From: Tetrapyrgos nigripes
Lineage: Eukaryota > Basidiomycota > Agaricomycetes > Agaricales > Campanellaceae
Length of the DNA stretch: 64,000 bases
Direction of reading: 5' to 3'
Assembly (NCBI GenBank): GCA_013368315.1
Contig: JAACJM010000164.1
Span: 62,001 to 126,000, forward strand
Shown here one piece after another: positions 43,845 through 53,946 of the stretch. Numbering within the stretch: position 1 is the first letter of the stretch; each line of letters starts with the position of its first letter. The notes beneath the pieces were generated by a model. It ran no database searches. It was not told the origin of the DNA and worked only from the letters and a program-made list of their open reading frames with translations. Position numbers and translations under genes: made by a program.

Positions 43845-46644
43845 ATGACCTCCCTCCCTCCGGCCCAAGAAGTCAATGCTTTTACGAGCGATGATCGTGC
43901 TCCAGAATCATTCAACTGTGAGCGGTGTGGAGTGTTTGTGAAGAAGGGTAATGAATGGGGTTACTTCAAGAATCCTGCTGGCCATGATAAACGGACCTGC
44001 AAGGACTGTAAGAGGTACTATAGCAAGGGTGTAGCCCAGCGTCAAGGTGCATTGTTTTTATTTATCCGATACATTTTCATTTATCCAATCATTTTTTATT
44101 TCTATTTAGATACCTTAAGTCTAAGTCGTTCCACCAGCTCTTCCACTCATTCAGGAATGATTGAACCACTTCCAAATCCTGACATGATAGCATCGAGGGT
44201 AAATGCAGCTCAACGTGCCAGTGAGGATTTCTTATTTTTTATTACAACGAACGGCTCACCTAACTTCGATTAATAGATGCTAGCCGGGAAATGAGCCATG
44301 TCACTCCTATGAGCAATTCAGGTAGAATCAATCCATTTTTACTTTTGTGATTATTTCTCATTAATTTTTGAAGGTCCTTATGTCAGTCTGCCCAACCTGA
44401 GTCGCAGTTCTGCAGTATTGAGTGGACCGCATGGATATGTCTCGAGGCCAAGAGCAACTGGTTATTCTCCCGCTCACCAACATCACTCTGCACAAACCGA
44501 TCTGTGGCGATCCAAAGCTTATGCACCTAGTGGCGAGACTGTGGCGGTGAACATCACTGTCGGTCATGCTACTGAAGGTAAAACAGGTCATGAACTGTTG
44601 AATGTTGGTATTTCTGCATTCTTAAACTTGTTATGCTGCTCACCACCATCCACAGGGGATTTCAGATTCCATTCGAGACCTTGATGTGAATCTTACTGTG
44701 CCTGAAGTCCGCCACGCAGTTCTGGACCTCATGAAGCCCAAAATCAATCAGTTCTCAGCTGAAATCATGGGATTCTGTTTCAAATTCGATGAATTCAATT
44801 TAAGGGAAATCTCCAAGTCACTGAATGTTGACATGGACGGACCAACATTAGATCGCCGTACACCATACTTTCGACCTCAGTGCATGAAAGCTGATAAGAA
44901 AACCAATCAACTGAAATTTCACCGGCCATCAACACCATTTCGTCTTCTCTTGCTCATCTCCGCAAAAGAATGGGATCGTTACGAGTCTTTATTGGAGGCG
45001 CAGGCACATGCAAACGTGAGGGGATTTTATTTGGTATTACTATTCCGTATTTCTGACTGACTTATATTGTTTTCTAGGACTTACCAATTATCCGTACCAC
45101 TTCCACGAGCTCTTCTCATTCATCATGGGCAAAAGGTTTACAAAGTGTGCGTACTCAATGTAAGTTATGGTTATGAATGTTCTATACTTACACATCTGTT
45201 TGTAGATTCCCTCAACAGCGACTTCGTCAGCTTTAAATACAGCTAGCCCCAAGACTTCCGCTGCTATCTCTTCAGTATCAATGACTGACTTGATTGGGGA
45301 TGACAGTGATACTGCACGTACCTCTGCCAAACGACCTCGCAGCGTATGTACACTTCTACTTCCCATATCAATATTCTCTGAAGCGCCCATATACTTTTAG
45401 ACTTCCAGTGTGACACCAACGACTCCTCCACGAGCCAAAAGAGCTCCAGCACCATTCCTTTCACCAACGGAAAATCGGATCACTAGTGCTTTGATAGCAG
45501 GCGGATTGAATTCTGACCAACACTCAGACATTAGCTCACTCACCACCATGCAGGGCCTCGTTGCTCCCATACCAACGGTCTCCTTTCTTGACATCATCAA
45601 CCTCGACAATGTTCATACCAGGTTCATATTTGACAATGCTGTGCTTTCCTCCGGCGCACATTTGCAGGCTGATTTGCGCTTTGAGTCAGAACTTGGCGTT
45701 GGGGCTTTCAAAACTTGTCACCCGGCCAAGCTGATCTGTTCAGAACAAGTAATGACTGCCAACTCCGTTGTGATGAAGGAACTTTATAAAAACAAGGGCC
45801 TTAGAGAGAACGGCAAAGTGTACGCATTATTTTTTCTATACTATAAGACAAAACTAATTCTCTTAACACTTCGTCAGAGTCAATCGAGGCAGATATAGCG
45901 GAGTGGTTGAATTTGACGGAATCATGATTGAAGCCAATGTTCATTATTATGCCGTTGCCTTAATGGAGTTTGCATATGCATATATTGAGCGACAAAAGCT
46001 TGAGAAAGGTATCTATCCTTTTACTCATTGTTTAACTTACTGATCATTTGATGCTAACAGGTCTCCCTGACCTCCCTATTCCAAATTTGAGATATGTTGA
46101 GGCTGCAGTGTTCATGGTGCAGAACAATGAGATCAGACATTCAAGATCAAGTACTGCTGGGCCAAAGCGTACATATTTACTGGAGGAACGGATCGCTCTG
46201 CCACCAGGCCAGGACTTTATCAAATACATCCATAACTCGAGCCCCTTACCAGCCATTCCTCCCGAGCATCCTGAATACAACACTGCACTATTCCTAGCAG
46301 CAGTGCAACATCTTCAGTATGAGAAAACATATCAGAGCGCATATGTCTCTGATTTCCAAGGTTATGGTGGACTGCTTTCTGACCCGCAAATAATGACCTC
46401 TCCGTTAGTTTTCCTTATCCTTGGTATGTGGTGGTATACTAAGAATATTTCCAGTAAACTCTTACAGGTGATTTTCAGAGAAGGAGCTGAAGCTGCTGCT
46501 CTAGACCCAAAAACCTCACTTTTCGGGGATGGAAATGTTCAGAGCGGGTTTGAAAAGTTTCCCCTAAATCATCAGTGTGAGGGTAATCCTTTTTGCGCAT
46601 GGATGGAATTGAAGCCACTTCAGAATGAGCTTCAGGATGAGTGA
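43845..46644 (+). CDS. Alpha-type (MHCK/EF2K-like) protein kinase carried by element K
   Basis: Eleven exons splice in phase: 43845-44046, 44110-44220, 44277-44321, 44374-44603, 44656-45015, 45078-45159, 45219-45343, 45401-45819, 45878-46008, 46061-46403 and 46479-46644, giving 737 aa. The 44603 donor (GTTGGT) is weak and that junction is the least sure. Residues 25-55 hold CERC and CKDC, a zinc-ribbon-like pair. A Ser/Thr/Pro-rich linker with KRPRS and RAKRAPAP follows. The kinase domain, about residue 430 on, shows VGAFKTCHPAKL, the ATP-site Lys in SVVMKELYKN, YVSDFQGYGGLLSDPQIM, FGDGNVQSGFEKF and the zinc-binding NHQCEGNPFC, hallmarks of alpha-kinases. Predicted to phosphorylate Ser/Thr; substrate unknown. 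Apparently intact cargo gene. Confidence 0.85.
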
Positions 46645-47713
46645 GTGCAGACTCGGTAGATGTTGCTAGCCTATAGCCACACTCTATTTCCTGTACATAT
46701 CTTCAATTTCTATATACACATTTCGAATTCTATGGCCGTACGAGTGTACACTTGCCAGAAGGATTATTTTACTTTGAAAGAAATGTGCAGATGGCATCAT
46801 TCCTGGTATCACAAAGAGCAAAGAAAGATACAACAAGCTTGTATCGAGGAGGTAGTTGCACATTTCTCGCTTCATCTGGTTGCTTATACTATGACAAAAG
46901 ATCAGTCAATAGACTGATGGTACCTCTGATTCTCGTTACTGTACCTTCGTTTTCCATCAGCAACTCTTAATTTTTTTCTATTTAACTACCATCTTATACT
47001 AATTAAACAAAGATACCTACTACAGAGCTTAGTAGTAGAACCATCTGTTGCTAGAGCTGGGTGAAAGCCACCCTACGACGCCAGAAGAAGCGTGGGACAT
47101 CCGCCCTTCCAAATTGGTACTAGTCATTAGTCATCCAAGGATTGACCGACGATGCCTCTGATTTTCATTACTGTACCTTCGTTCTTCATTAGCAACTCTT
47201 TATTTTCTGTATTTAGCTACCCTATGATATTAATCAATGAAAGGTACCTACTACAGAGCTTAGTAGTAGATCTATCTGTTCAAAACGACGCCACCGGAAG
47301 AAGCGCCCTTCTAAATTGGGGAGTCGGTTAGTCATCCAGCGATTGAATCCCTATTGTTTCTTGGCCATAGCTTTTTCTATGACCTCCCCATTATGGAAAA
47401 AATGAGGAGGACTCCTAGAATCGCTACATGTATATCGACACCCTTATATTGTGAGAAAAGTGTAATGAATACCCGGAGACAGCGAACGCAGTCATGGATA
47501 GTGGCTTGACTTATTGTGTGTCGATTCCTAAGGCAGTGAGTCATGTATTTATTGCAGAGAATGTACTGCCTCGGACTGAAGCAATGTCGCTCTCACAAAA
47601 ACCTCTTGGATTTCGATACTTAATAAATACAAATTAATACACAAATCAGGGACAGAGAGTGCTCGAGAGTGCTCGGGGTCCGAAACATCGCCAATCAAAA
47701 ATGAATCGCTTAA
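46645..47713. repeat. Right flank of K: tandem duplication of about 230 bases, no gene
   Basis: 46915-47150 and 47153-47350 are imperfect direct repeats sharing TTACTGTACCTTCGTT, CTACTACAGAGCTTAGTAGT and AGTCATCCARSGATTGA. A 72-codon frame at 46752-46970 (MPEGLFYFERNVQMASFLVS) has no known domain. The remainder up to the inverted repeat is non-coding. Confidence 0.6.
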
Positions 47714-47739
47714 CGAGCGAGGCCTTCCGGGTTTCCATA
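47714..47739 (-). repeat. Right terminal inverted repeat core of K
   Basis: On the minus strand TATGGAAACCCGGAAGGCCT..., preceded by CGGTTGCG up to the target duplication at 47748. The left end has CGGTAT before E1, so the extreme ends differ by a five-base indel. Confidence 0.85.
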
Positions 47740-47756
47740 CGCAACCGCCTCTGACC

Positions 47757-48036
47757 TTGAAAGTCCCCTTGTCGTCACAGTCAATGGTGCTGAGGCTCGT
47801 GAGGATACTGTCGAAATCGATGAACCTTCCTTTGAAGAGGTTGGTCCATTCGGAATCTGGGAATTCAGGTCGGTTGATGTGACTGAAAGCTGAGGCCTTG
47901 ATGAGTCGTGGATCACATAGCCAGTTGGCATAGGTGAGTCGAATCTTTTCCAGGTTTGGTTTGGCAATGAACCAGGATGGGGGTCCTTCACTGTCTGTCC
48001 ATTTCCATGCCAGCAATCTCTTGTTGACCTTCTCCT
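47757..48036 (-). pseudogene. Middle part of DIRS element D gag
   Basis: Reads EEKVNKRLLAWKWTDSEGPP, FIAKPNLEKIRLTYANWLCD, INRPEFPDSEWTNLFKGRFI, ending TFKVRG at the K insertion point. The FPDSEW..L..G..ID pattern is typical of DIRS/YR-element gag in Agaricomycetes. Bounded on the other side by E4. Confidence 0.7.
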
Positions 48037-49296
48037 CATCAGCAAAACTACAAGTGGACTTTTCGGTACTTCTGAGAGTTTTTTGTCACTTTTTGTCACT
48101 TTTTGTCACTCTTCGTCACTTTTTCTCGTGAGGACTTTTTCTGGACTTTTTTTTGGGAGTACTTTTTAGGACTTTTACTTATTATGGGACTTTTTTCTAC
48201 TTATGTTAGTTGCAAGAACTTTTGGTTGTACTTTTTTTTGACTTTTGGCTGAGGGGTTACAACTGTACGAGATCAGCTTCCCCAGTGCAGTCTTCCACCT
48301 GCCGCTCCAGGTGCTTCGAGTTCGTACGTTACAACGAACCTGAGGTGCAGAACTCCGCAAATCGTCAAGCCTGAAGTCATATTTGCATATAGAGGGGAAC
48401 ATGAAGCTGGTCATAGTGACGGGGTCGGAAAGGGAGTTGGGGGGACGGCTTGGATATAAGTATAGGTAACGGTAACAACGAACCTCGGTCCTCTGCAGAA
48501 ATTTTCGTCGACGCAGTTTGAAACTACGCCACCCACCTATACAGTTGCGATCACATGCAGTTTGTTTTGTTAACCCTTCCCTCCACGTCGTTCGTCTCTC
48601 CGAATTCTCCCTAGCATTTTCTTTCGCGTCTGCCGGTCCTTGGTATGCCTATCTTCGTCTTCTGGGTTACTGATCATGACAAACACTGACTGCTTACTTT
48701 TAAGCTGCACTCTGGAGTATCGGAGAAGGTTTTGGGAGTAGCCCCGCAATTTGAAGGTATTCGTGACAGGCTTGGTCGTTGCTTCGGGACTCCAGGTGCG
48801 TTCTTAGTGTCTCTTCAAAACTCGGCTTGACCTAACTACATAACCCAGAATATTTCGTCACCCAGGTGTCTGTTGAAGATATTGTTTCCCTCTGTACGTT
48901 CATGCCTTCTCAAGTGCTACCTTAATACTGACTCTGTTCTTACAGATATGTGAGCCGGCTTCATATTAGTCTGACCAGTCTTCACGCTGTGGGATTTTTA
49001 TGTATCTTACTTAGTACTAGTAGCATAGTCTGCTCCGCCTGTATGTATCTACATATGTATAGATGCATTTTTCAGCTACTTCTACTGAGGTAAGAGAGCA
49101 ACTTTTCGCAGTCTTACTGACGTCTTTTCAGTACTTTTTGGTGTGGACTTTTTGTGGACTTTTGAGGACTTCTTGAGGACTTCCATAAGCGATTGGACTT
49201 GCCTTTTAAAAGTCATTTGGGTAGTCCCAAAAGTACGAAAAAAGTCAGAAAAAGTCATGAAAAGAACGAAAAAGTTGACTTGTATTTTTGCTGATG
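48037..49296. mobile_element. Motif-array element E4 (GGACTTTTTG type) in DIRS gag
   Basis: The left end is CATCAGCAAAACTACAAGTG and the right end (minus strand) is GCATCAGCAAAAATACAAGT, followed on both sides by arrays of ACTTTTTGTC and GGACTTTT copies (48055-48250 and 49130-49280). The gag frame reads into it from both sides and would continue YVVKH/EEKVNKRL if it were removed. No clear target duplication was found. The interior carries splice-site-like signals around 48645-48955. Confidence 0.7.
48645..48955 (+). other. Possible small spliced gene or captured exon set inside E4
   Basis: Between GT and AG signals, short coding-like blocks read LHSGVSEKVLGVAPQFEGIR, DRLGRCFGTP, EYFVTQVSVEDIVSL and then YM-stop at about 48955, each separated by introns of 50-60 bases with tttaag/acag acceptors. 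An ATG at 48646 could start it. No family is recognised. The pattern suggests host exons captured by the element; the evidence is splice pattern only. Confidence 0.25.
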
Positions 49297-49800
49297 CTTG
49301 ACAACATAATTTCCCTCGTCCTCACTCTCATCATCTGAATTTCCTTCTCCATCAGATCCACTTTCATTCTCATTCATCCCACTAGACTTGGTGAGACGAG
49401 CGCCAGAGAGCTCAGCTGCTTTGAGGGTTCTATCGGCTTGATCAAGGAGGTTGAAGTACATTTCGTAAGTTTGGCGCTGCTGTTGTCCAGTTCGCATGTA
49501 CTTATTGAGAATTCGCTGGATTCGGGTACAGGCATCGAACTTGGATACTTCTCCAGCTTCAAATCGTTTAACCTGGTCCATGCACTCGTCGGAACACTGA
49601 GAGTCGACTGAGGTAGGGGCTGATCCAGAAGTCGCTCCAGGAGGCTGGGTTGCGGATGATCCCGAAGTCGATCCAGCAGGTTGAGTTTGGACATTGGACG
49701 AGCCAGTGGCAATGGATTGAACCTGTTGATCGAGGTTTTCGATGGGGGAGGTGAGGTTATTAGCAGCGGATGTCAAAGAGGGAGAGCTCTCTCTGGACAT
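49297..49800 (-). pseudogene. N-terminal part of DIRS element D gag
   Basis: Start MSRESSPSLTSAANNLTSPI at 49800, a Ser/Gln/Pro-rich linker, then a helical region (DQVKRFEAGEVSKFDACTRI, TYEMYFNLLDQADRTLKAAE) and an acidic tail (ENESGSDGEGNSDDESEDEG) reaching YVVKH, where E4 begins. No frame lesion is seen in this part. The frame runs on into E4 to a stop at 49255, which is an artefact of the insertion. Confidence 0.65.
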
Positions 49801-50295
49801 AAGGACTGAACGAAGTGATGTTTAGGTTTTAATGACACGAATAAATCTGAATTGACTGAATAAACTCGTAAATCAATATGGGAAGTAGAAGGATGACGTA
49901 GAAACCTACCCGAGAGACTCGTGAATCAGAGATGGGATGGAGAAGGATATAGAACACGAGTCTCTCAGGTTACATTAAGTATTACCGAGTAAAATGAAAT
50001 AGTAAGTATAAAACATGTTCGGGAAGGAGGAAGTATCAAAGAAATGTGAAATAGATGAGACGAGTGAGAGGAAGGCGAGTATGGGATCATTTGTGTCCGG
50101 AGACGCGTAAGGAAACCACGGAGGCATAATGGTGTGTAGCCCTGAGGCGTCAACCTTTGAGGCTACGGAGGCAATTAATGGACAGCACTGAGGTCCTACG
50201 CACTGGGCGTTGAGCGAAAAGGAAAAGAGAAATAGAGTGCGTACTCACGGCGATGATTAGACTTTTGTAAAGGGCTTTAAAACAAGACAAATAAA
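49801..50295 (-). other. 5' leader region of DIRS element D
   Basis: No supported gene. Short inverted repeats occur (TAGCCCTGAGGCGTCAAC... paired with TTGAGGCTA near 50138-50167). It lies between the gag start and the terminal direct repeat and presumably holds promoter and priming sequences. Confidence 0.4.
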
Positions 50296-50344
50296 ATGAG
50301 GACGAGTTTTCTACACTCGGTTTCTGCGTGTGGCTATGTTTGAA
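50296..50344 (+). repeat. Terminal direct repeat of element D, right copy
   Basis: Starts ATGAGGACGAGTTTTCTACA; partner of 35654-35702. The hairpin CGAGT...ACTCG is perfect in this copy. Confidence 0.6.
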
Positions 50345-50553
50345 GCCTCTCGAGTTTCCCCGTCCGTCTTTTTCCGTCACTTGCCTCTATTATTAAGCTC
50401 CGGGCCGCAACTCTCACTGCCTTTTTTCATCCTCTTCGCAAGTTACAAAACCTACATGATTCATTTTTATTTTCATTTCTTGTATTTTCAACATTACCTT
50501 CTGGCCTCGTACTCGCCACGCCTGGGTGCTGGCCCACAACTCTTTCATACGAG

Positions 50554-51423
50554 TTGACCGACAATGGGCCAGCATCACTTTTTCTTGGCATGCGCATTAC
50601 CAGGGACTGGTCTAGTCATCGTCTTTGGCTGTCCCAGGAAGTATATATTGCCGAAGTCCTCGAGTCCTTTGGTTTGGAGTCCTGCCGTCCTCAATCTGTC
50701 CCCCTCTACAAAACCCTCTCAGATTCCTTCACATTTCACCTTACTCCGAGTCCAATACTCTATGTGGCGGTTATGACTCGCCCAGATATTGCGTTTGCAG
50801 TTATGGCATTGAGCCAATTTAATTCCAACCCCACTCGGGAACATACAGTACACACTTTGGGGGTCCTGCGTTACCTTTCGGGAACTAGGACTTACGCCCT
50901 AGTGTATGGGGGTGGCGGTTCTAATGGGGGGACCTGTTCCATTCCTAGTACTGGTGACGTAGGTTATACGGACGCTGACTGGGGGACGAATGAAGTAGAT
51001 CGCCGATCTATTTCGGGATATGTGTTCTTCCTGCATGGTGGCCCGGTGGCGTGGTCTGCTGTCAAGCAGAAAACGGTGGCGCTGAGTTCAACAGAGTCAG
51101 AGTATATGGCTCTGACACATGCGATGAAGAGAGCCCTGTGGTTGCAGTCGTTTATGTTGCAGGTCGGTTTTCCCTTACCTTTACCTTTACCTTTGTTGTC
51201 TGATAACCAGAATTCCATTGATATTGCGTCTGGTGATACGATTTCTAAACGGGCTAAACACATTGATATTCGTTTTCATTTCTGCCGTTCACATATTTCT
51301 TCTGGTCTCTTTTCCTTGAATTGGGTTTCGACTACTTCTATGATTGCCGACATCTTTACCAAAGCACTCCCTAAAGACCTTCACTTCAAACATACTAAAG
51401 CTCTTTGCCTAGAACCCATTTAA
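50554..51423 (+). pseudogene. Copia C RT C-terminus and RNase H, frame intact
   Basis: 290 codons open from 50554: TDNGPASLFLGMRITRDWS (RT end), VAVMTRPDIAFAVMALSQF, then RNase H with acidic residues in YTDADWG, STESEYMAL and LLSDNQNS, followed by KHIDIRFHF and IADIFTKAL. It is the direct continuation of the RT block ending near 35640. An LPLPLPLP run comes from a TTACCT hexamer repeat near 51175. On its own it lacks the start and the catalytic RT part, so it is a fragment although undamaged. Confidence 0.85.
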
Positions 51424-51480
51424 CTTCTTTCCTCCTCTTCATTTTTTTCTTCTGACTTATCCTTCCTTTGCGCTACACGT

Positions 51481-51492
51481 CGGATGGGGGTG
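51481..51492 (+). promoter_or_regulatory. Polypurine tract of copia C
   Basis: GGATGGGGGTG immediately precedes the 3' LTR, the expected place for plus-strand priming. Confidence 0.7.
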
Positions 51493-51747
51493 TGCTGTGA
51501 ATAGCCCCTATCATCCACAATATCTTATCTATTTTCCTTATCTTTCCTTGTTATTTGTTTACCAAAGGCTTCTACACTATATAAGGGCATTTCTCTCTTA
51601 TCTCCTCATCCTTTCACTCCGTCTTTGCATGTTGGTTGGGGAGGTAAGACTTTCACTCTTGACTTATATATTTCATTTACTAACTACCTAACTAGCTATA
51701 TCTGACTTGCGTGTATTCTCGTTAGGTTGTGATCTAAGGCCACAACA
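51493..51747 (+). repeat. 3' LTR of copia C
   Basis: 255 bp, TGCTGTGAATAG...CACAACA, nearly identical to the 5' LTR outside the 76-base duplication found there. It is followed by GGCGA, the target duplication. Confidence 0.9.
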
Positions 51748-51793
51748 GGCGAGGGGACTTACGGATCAGCCGCCTCCTGTATATCAGCCTTGA
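51748..51793 (+). other. Right half of the host last exon split by copia C
   Basis: After the duplicated GGCGA the frame RGLTDQPPPVYQP ends at TGA 51791-51793. See 22886-22944 for the left half. Confidence 0.5.
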
Positions 51794-52308
51794 TTCGTAA
51801 ATGTGTGGTGCCATACCATGGCATCATCATAAATCACTCAGAACTAGGATGACCTTACTCCGCCAGGCTAACTTCCACTTGACTGATAAATTTGCGCATT
51901 CTCCTTCTTCAGTTTTCGTCATTTGTTTTCGATTCATTCTACATCAAAAACTTTTGTATTTACATCAATCCTTTTCCCACATTAGTTTTCTTTGCTTCTG
52001 AATCTCATGGACTCCTGCTCACCTCCAACATAAATAATACTGTAGGTTCTATGTATCTTAACACAAAATTTATCTAATCACTATTTACGGCTCCGGATAA
52101 GCACTGCTCATATTTTTCTGACTCTTTTACAACTCATATGGACTCATTACCTAGTTATGAAATTCTACTAATAGTAGACATTTTTATCCTGTAGACACAC
52201 TGCACCTATACCTGATAATCTTACCATGAAACTGTCAGCTGAAAGACCATTGTGAGATCTCCAGTACAGATTTTTCCTGGTTTGTTTCTGGAATCTCTAG
52301 CTTTACTG
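51794..52308. other. Non-coding stretch, probable 3' region of the split gene
   Basis: T-rich, no supported reading frame or known repeat. CTCATTATT at 52309-52317 is the target duplication of E2. Confidence 0.4.
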
Positions 52309-52317
52309 CTCATTATT

Positions 52318-53215
52318 GAGCATCTGTTTTTTCAAGCTACTACTCAAGGCTACCTGAGTTCACCCCTGAGCTTGAGTAGCTTGAGTGTAGCTTGACTCTC
52401 CTTTTTGGTGTGGCTGTGCTTATGCTACTGTAATCAACTTCACTACACTTTGTTTCACAACAAGTTACTCACATTTGAAAGGCCATTCATCAAGGAGATG
52501 TATGTTTTACACACCACATGCCTCATTGCAAATTGGTTTAGCTTCTACAGAGTCAAGTACATACACTTTAAAATTGCAGTCTCATTTTGCGCAAGTCTTA
52601 ACTAGATTTTTCCAACTGTGTTGGACAGCTTGCCTTGTGAATATGGTGACCCGGAGAGAACAGGTAGATCCTATAAATGAGGTTCTAGGATACAAGACAT
52701 ATTCAAGAGGAATTAGGGCACATCGAAGGCATTTTAGGGGCATATAAAGTAGCTGGAGGGTAGCTTGACTTTCCATTTTGGGTATGAACTGTGCTTATTC
52801 CAGTCTAGTCAACTTCACTACATTTCATTTTATATTAATTTACTTGCATTGAAAGGGCCTTTCATTGAGCAGATGTATATTGTACATACCACATTCTTCA
52901 TTGCCAATTGGTTTAGCCTCTAATGAGTTTATGTACTCACTTTAAAATTGCAGAGATAGAAATACAGGGATCTAGAGAGAACAGGCATATCCAAATTAAT
53001 GAGTTTCTAGTATTCAGAGGCAATGATAATAGTTTTACAAGCCAAAAAATAGTTTAGACAAATTCAAAAGAGATTAGGACATCAAAGGCTTTTCATAAGC
53101 ATAGAAGTTTCTTTTGCATCATTTTGAGATGGCTCAAGAGTAGCTGGAGCAACATTGAGGTAGTCTGAGTGTAGCTTAAGGTAGCTTGAGTAGTAGCTTG
53201 AAAAACTGGTGGCCC
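52318..53215. mobile_element. Motif-array element E2 (AGCTACTCAAG type)
   Basis: Left GAGCATCTGTTTTTTCAAGC then TACTACTCAAGGCTACC. Right (minus strand) GGGCCACCAGTTTTTCAAGC then TACTACTCAAGCTACC. A 9-bp duplication CTCATTATT flanks it (52309-52317 on the left; on the right it is split by the later MITE, 53216-53221 plus 53651-53653). The interior consists of two tandem units of about 375 bases (from 52370 and from 52745). No protein is encoded. Confidence 0.8.
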
Positions 53216-53221
53216 CTCATT

Positions 53222-53643
53222 CCCAGTGAAAAATGACAAGTGTGAAATCTGAGAAAATCTGCAGGGCGTGTCCAAATTTCTGGCTGTTTCTGGCGGGCCC
53301 AATAGCAGAGTCGATTATGGTCAAATCCGGCCAGAAATCGTCGGAATTGAGCAGAAATGTCAACGCATCTTTAGTGGAGCCCAAGTGGGGCCAGTGCAGT
53401 GGATGTCAGTATACCTTGGTACACATCAGAATTCTGACTTTGACTTCTGATTGGTTCCTTCAGAAAACGACAAGGCCCTCCACTTGGAATTATGCTCAAT
53501 TCCGACGATTTCTGGTCAGATTTGACCATAATCGACTCTGCTATTGGGCCCGCCGTTTCTGGCAGAAACAGTCAGAAACTGCGAGATATTTGGACACGCC
53601 CTGCAGATTTTCTTAGATTTCACACTTGTCGTTTTTCACTGGG
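53222..53643. mobile_element. Foldback MITE with inverted arms of about 150 bases
   Basis: CCCAGTGAAAAATGACAAGT... at the left matches the complement of the right end (CCCAGTGAAAAACGACAAGT) for about 150 bases. It is flanked by CCTCATT at 53215-53221 and 53644-53650, a 7-bp duplication. CAGTG ends suggest a hAT-related MITE. It inserted into the right target duplication of E2 and is therefore younger than E2. Confidence 0.85.
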
Positions 53644-53946
53644 CCTCATTATTCACTCTCATAAGTATTTTGTGATGTTTTTGTTGATTTTCCGACTACT
53701 CACACCAGAGGCAGTCTCGGCCATCTTCGTAGGCATTTTGGATTGTCTTCGTTAGAGAGTTCTCCATTTCTCGTCAAAATGTAATACTTGGTATGGGATC
53801 ACAGAAATTTTTACAAGTGGTTAATACATATTCGGTGTACATAGCACTTATATAATTTGAGTTGTAAAGGACCTACTGGTAGTTATCAGGTAGTCCTGCT
53901 ACAAAGTACACGTTATGCACTACAACCATTTTCGTCGTGGTCAATC

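Larger units (their letters stand above)
39422..47747. mobile_element. DNA transposon K carrying an rve-type transposase and an alpha-kinase
   Basis: It sits in the gag of DIRS element D with an exact 9-bp duplication CCTCTGACC (39413-39421 and 47748-47756). The two gag halves read through when one copy is removed. Ends begin CGGT; a perfect 26-bp inverted core, TATGGAAACCCGGAAGGCCT..., lies at 40731-40756 and 47714-47739. Element E1 occupies 39428-40730, inside the left end. Without E1, K is about 7.0 kb. It contains two divergent, apparently intact genes: transposase (42976-41078, minus) and alpha-kinase (43845-46644, plus). The absence of stops, in contrast to its host elements, suggests recent insertion. 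I know of no named superfamily that matches this combination. Confidence 0.8.
35644..50547 (-). mobile_element. DIRS-type tyrosine-recombinase retrotransposon D, split by K and E4
   Basis: Minus-strand order: gag N-terminus (49800-49297), element E4, gag middle (48036-47757), element K, gag C-terminus with CCCH and CCHC fingers (39412-38629), RT, RNase H, tyrosine recombinase (to about 36110). It lies inside the RT of copia C. TACGAG occurs at both junctions (35638-35643, 50548-50553). DIRS elements usually make no target duplication, so exact ends are uncertain. A 49-bp direct repeat (84% identical) lies just inside both ends. Confidence 0.75.
22945..51747 (+). mobile_element. Ty1/copia retrotransposon C, split by two large nested insertions
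   Basis: LTRs TGCTGTGAATAG...GGCCACAACA lie at 22945-23275 and 51493-51747, flanked by the exact 5-bp duplication GGCGA (22940-22944, 51748-51752). Plus-strand order is PBS, gag, protease, integrase, RT, RNase H, polypurine tract. Chromovirus B interrupts gag at 24159-31845 and DIRS element D interrupts RT at about 35644-50547. The element's own sequence totals about 6.2 kb. The 28.8-kb span is the frame of the whole central region. Several stops and frameshifts make it inactive. Confidence 0.9.

Noticed and set aside
46752..46970. 72-codon frame beside the alpha-kinase as a third gene of K
   Set aside because: It overlaps the start of a non-coding tandem duplication, has no known domain and no upstream TATA or leader. 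Kept only as a remark.
39410..47756. A 12-bp duplication CC(A/G)CCTCTGACC for K
   Set aside because: The outer three bases include a mismatch, and the 9-bp version makes both ends of K start with CGGT, which is simpler.
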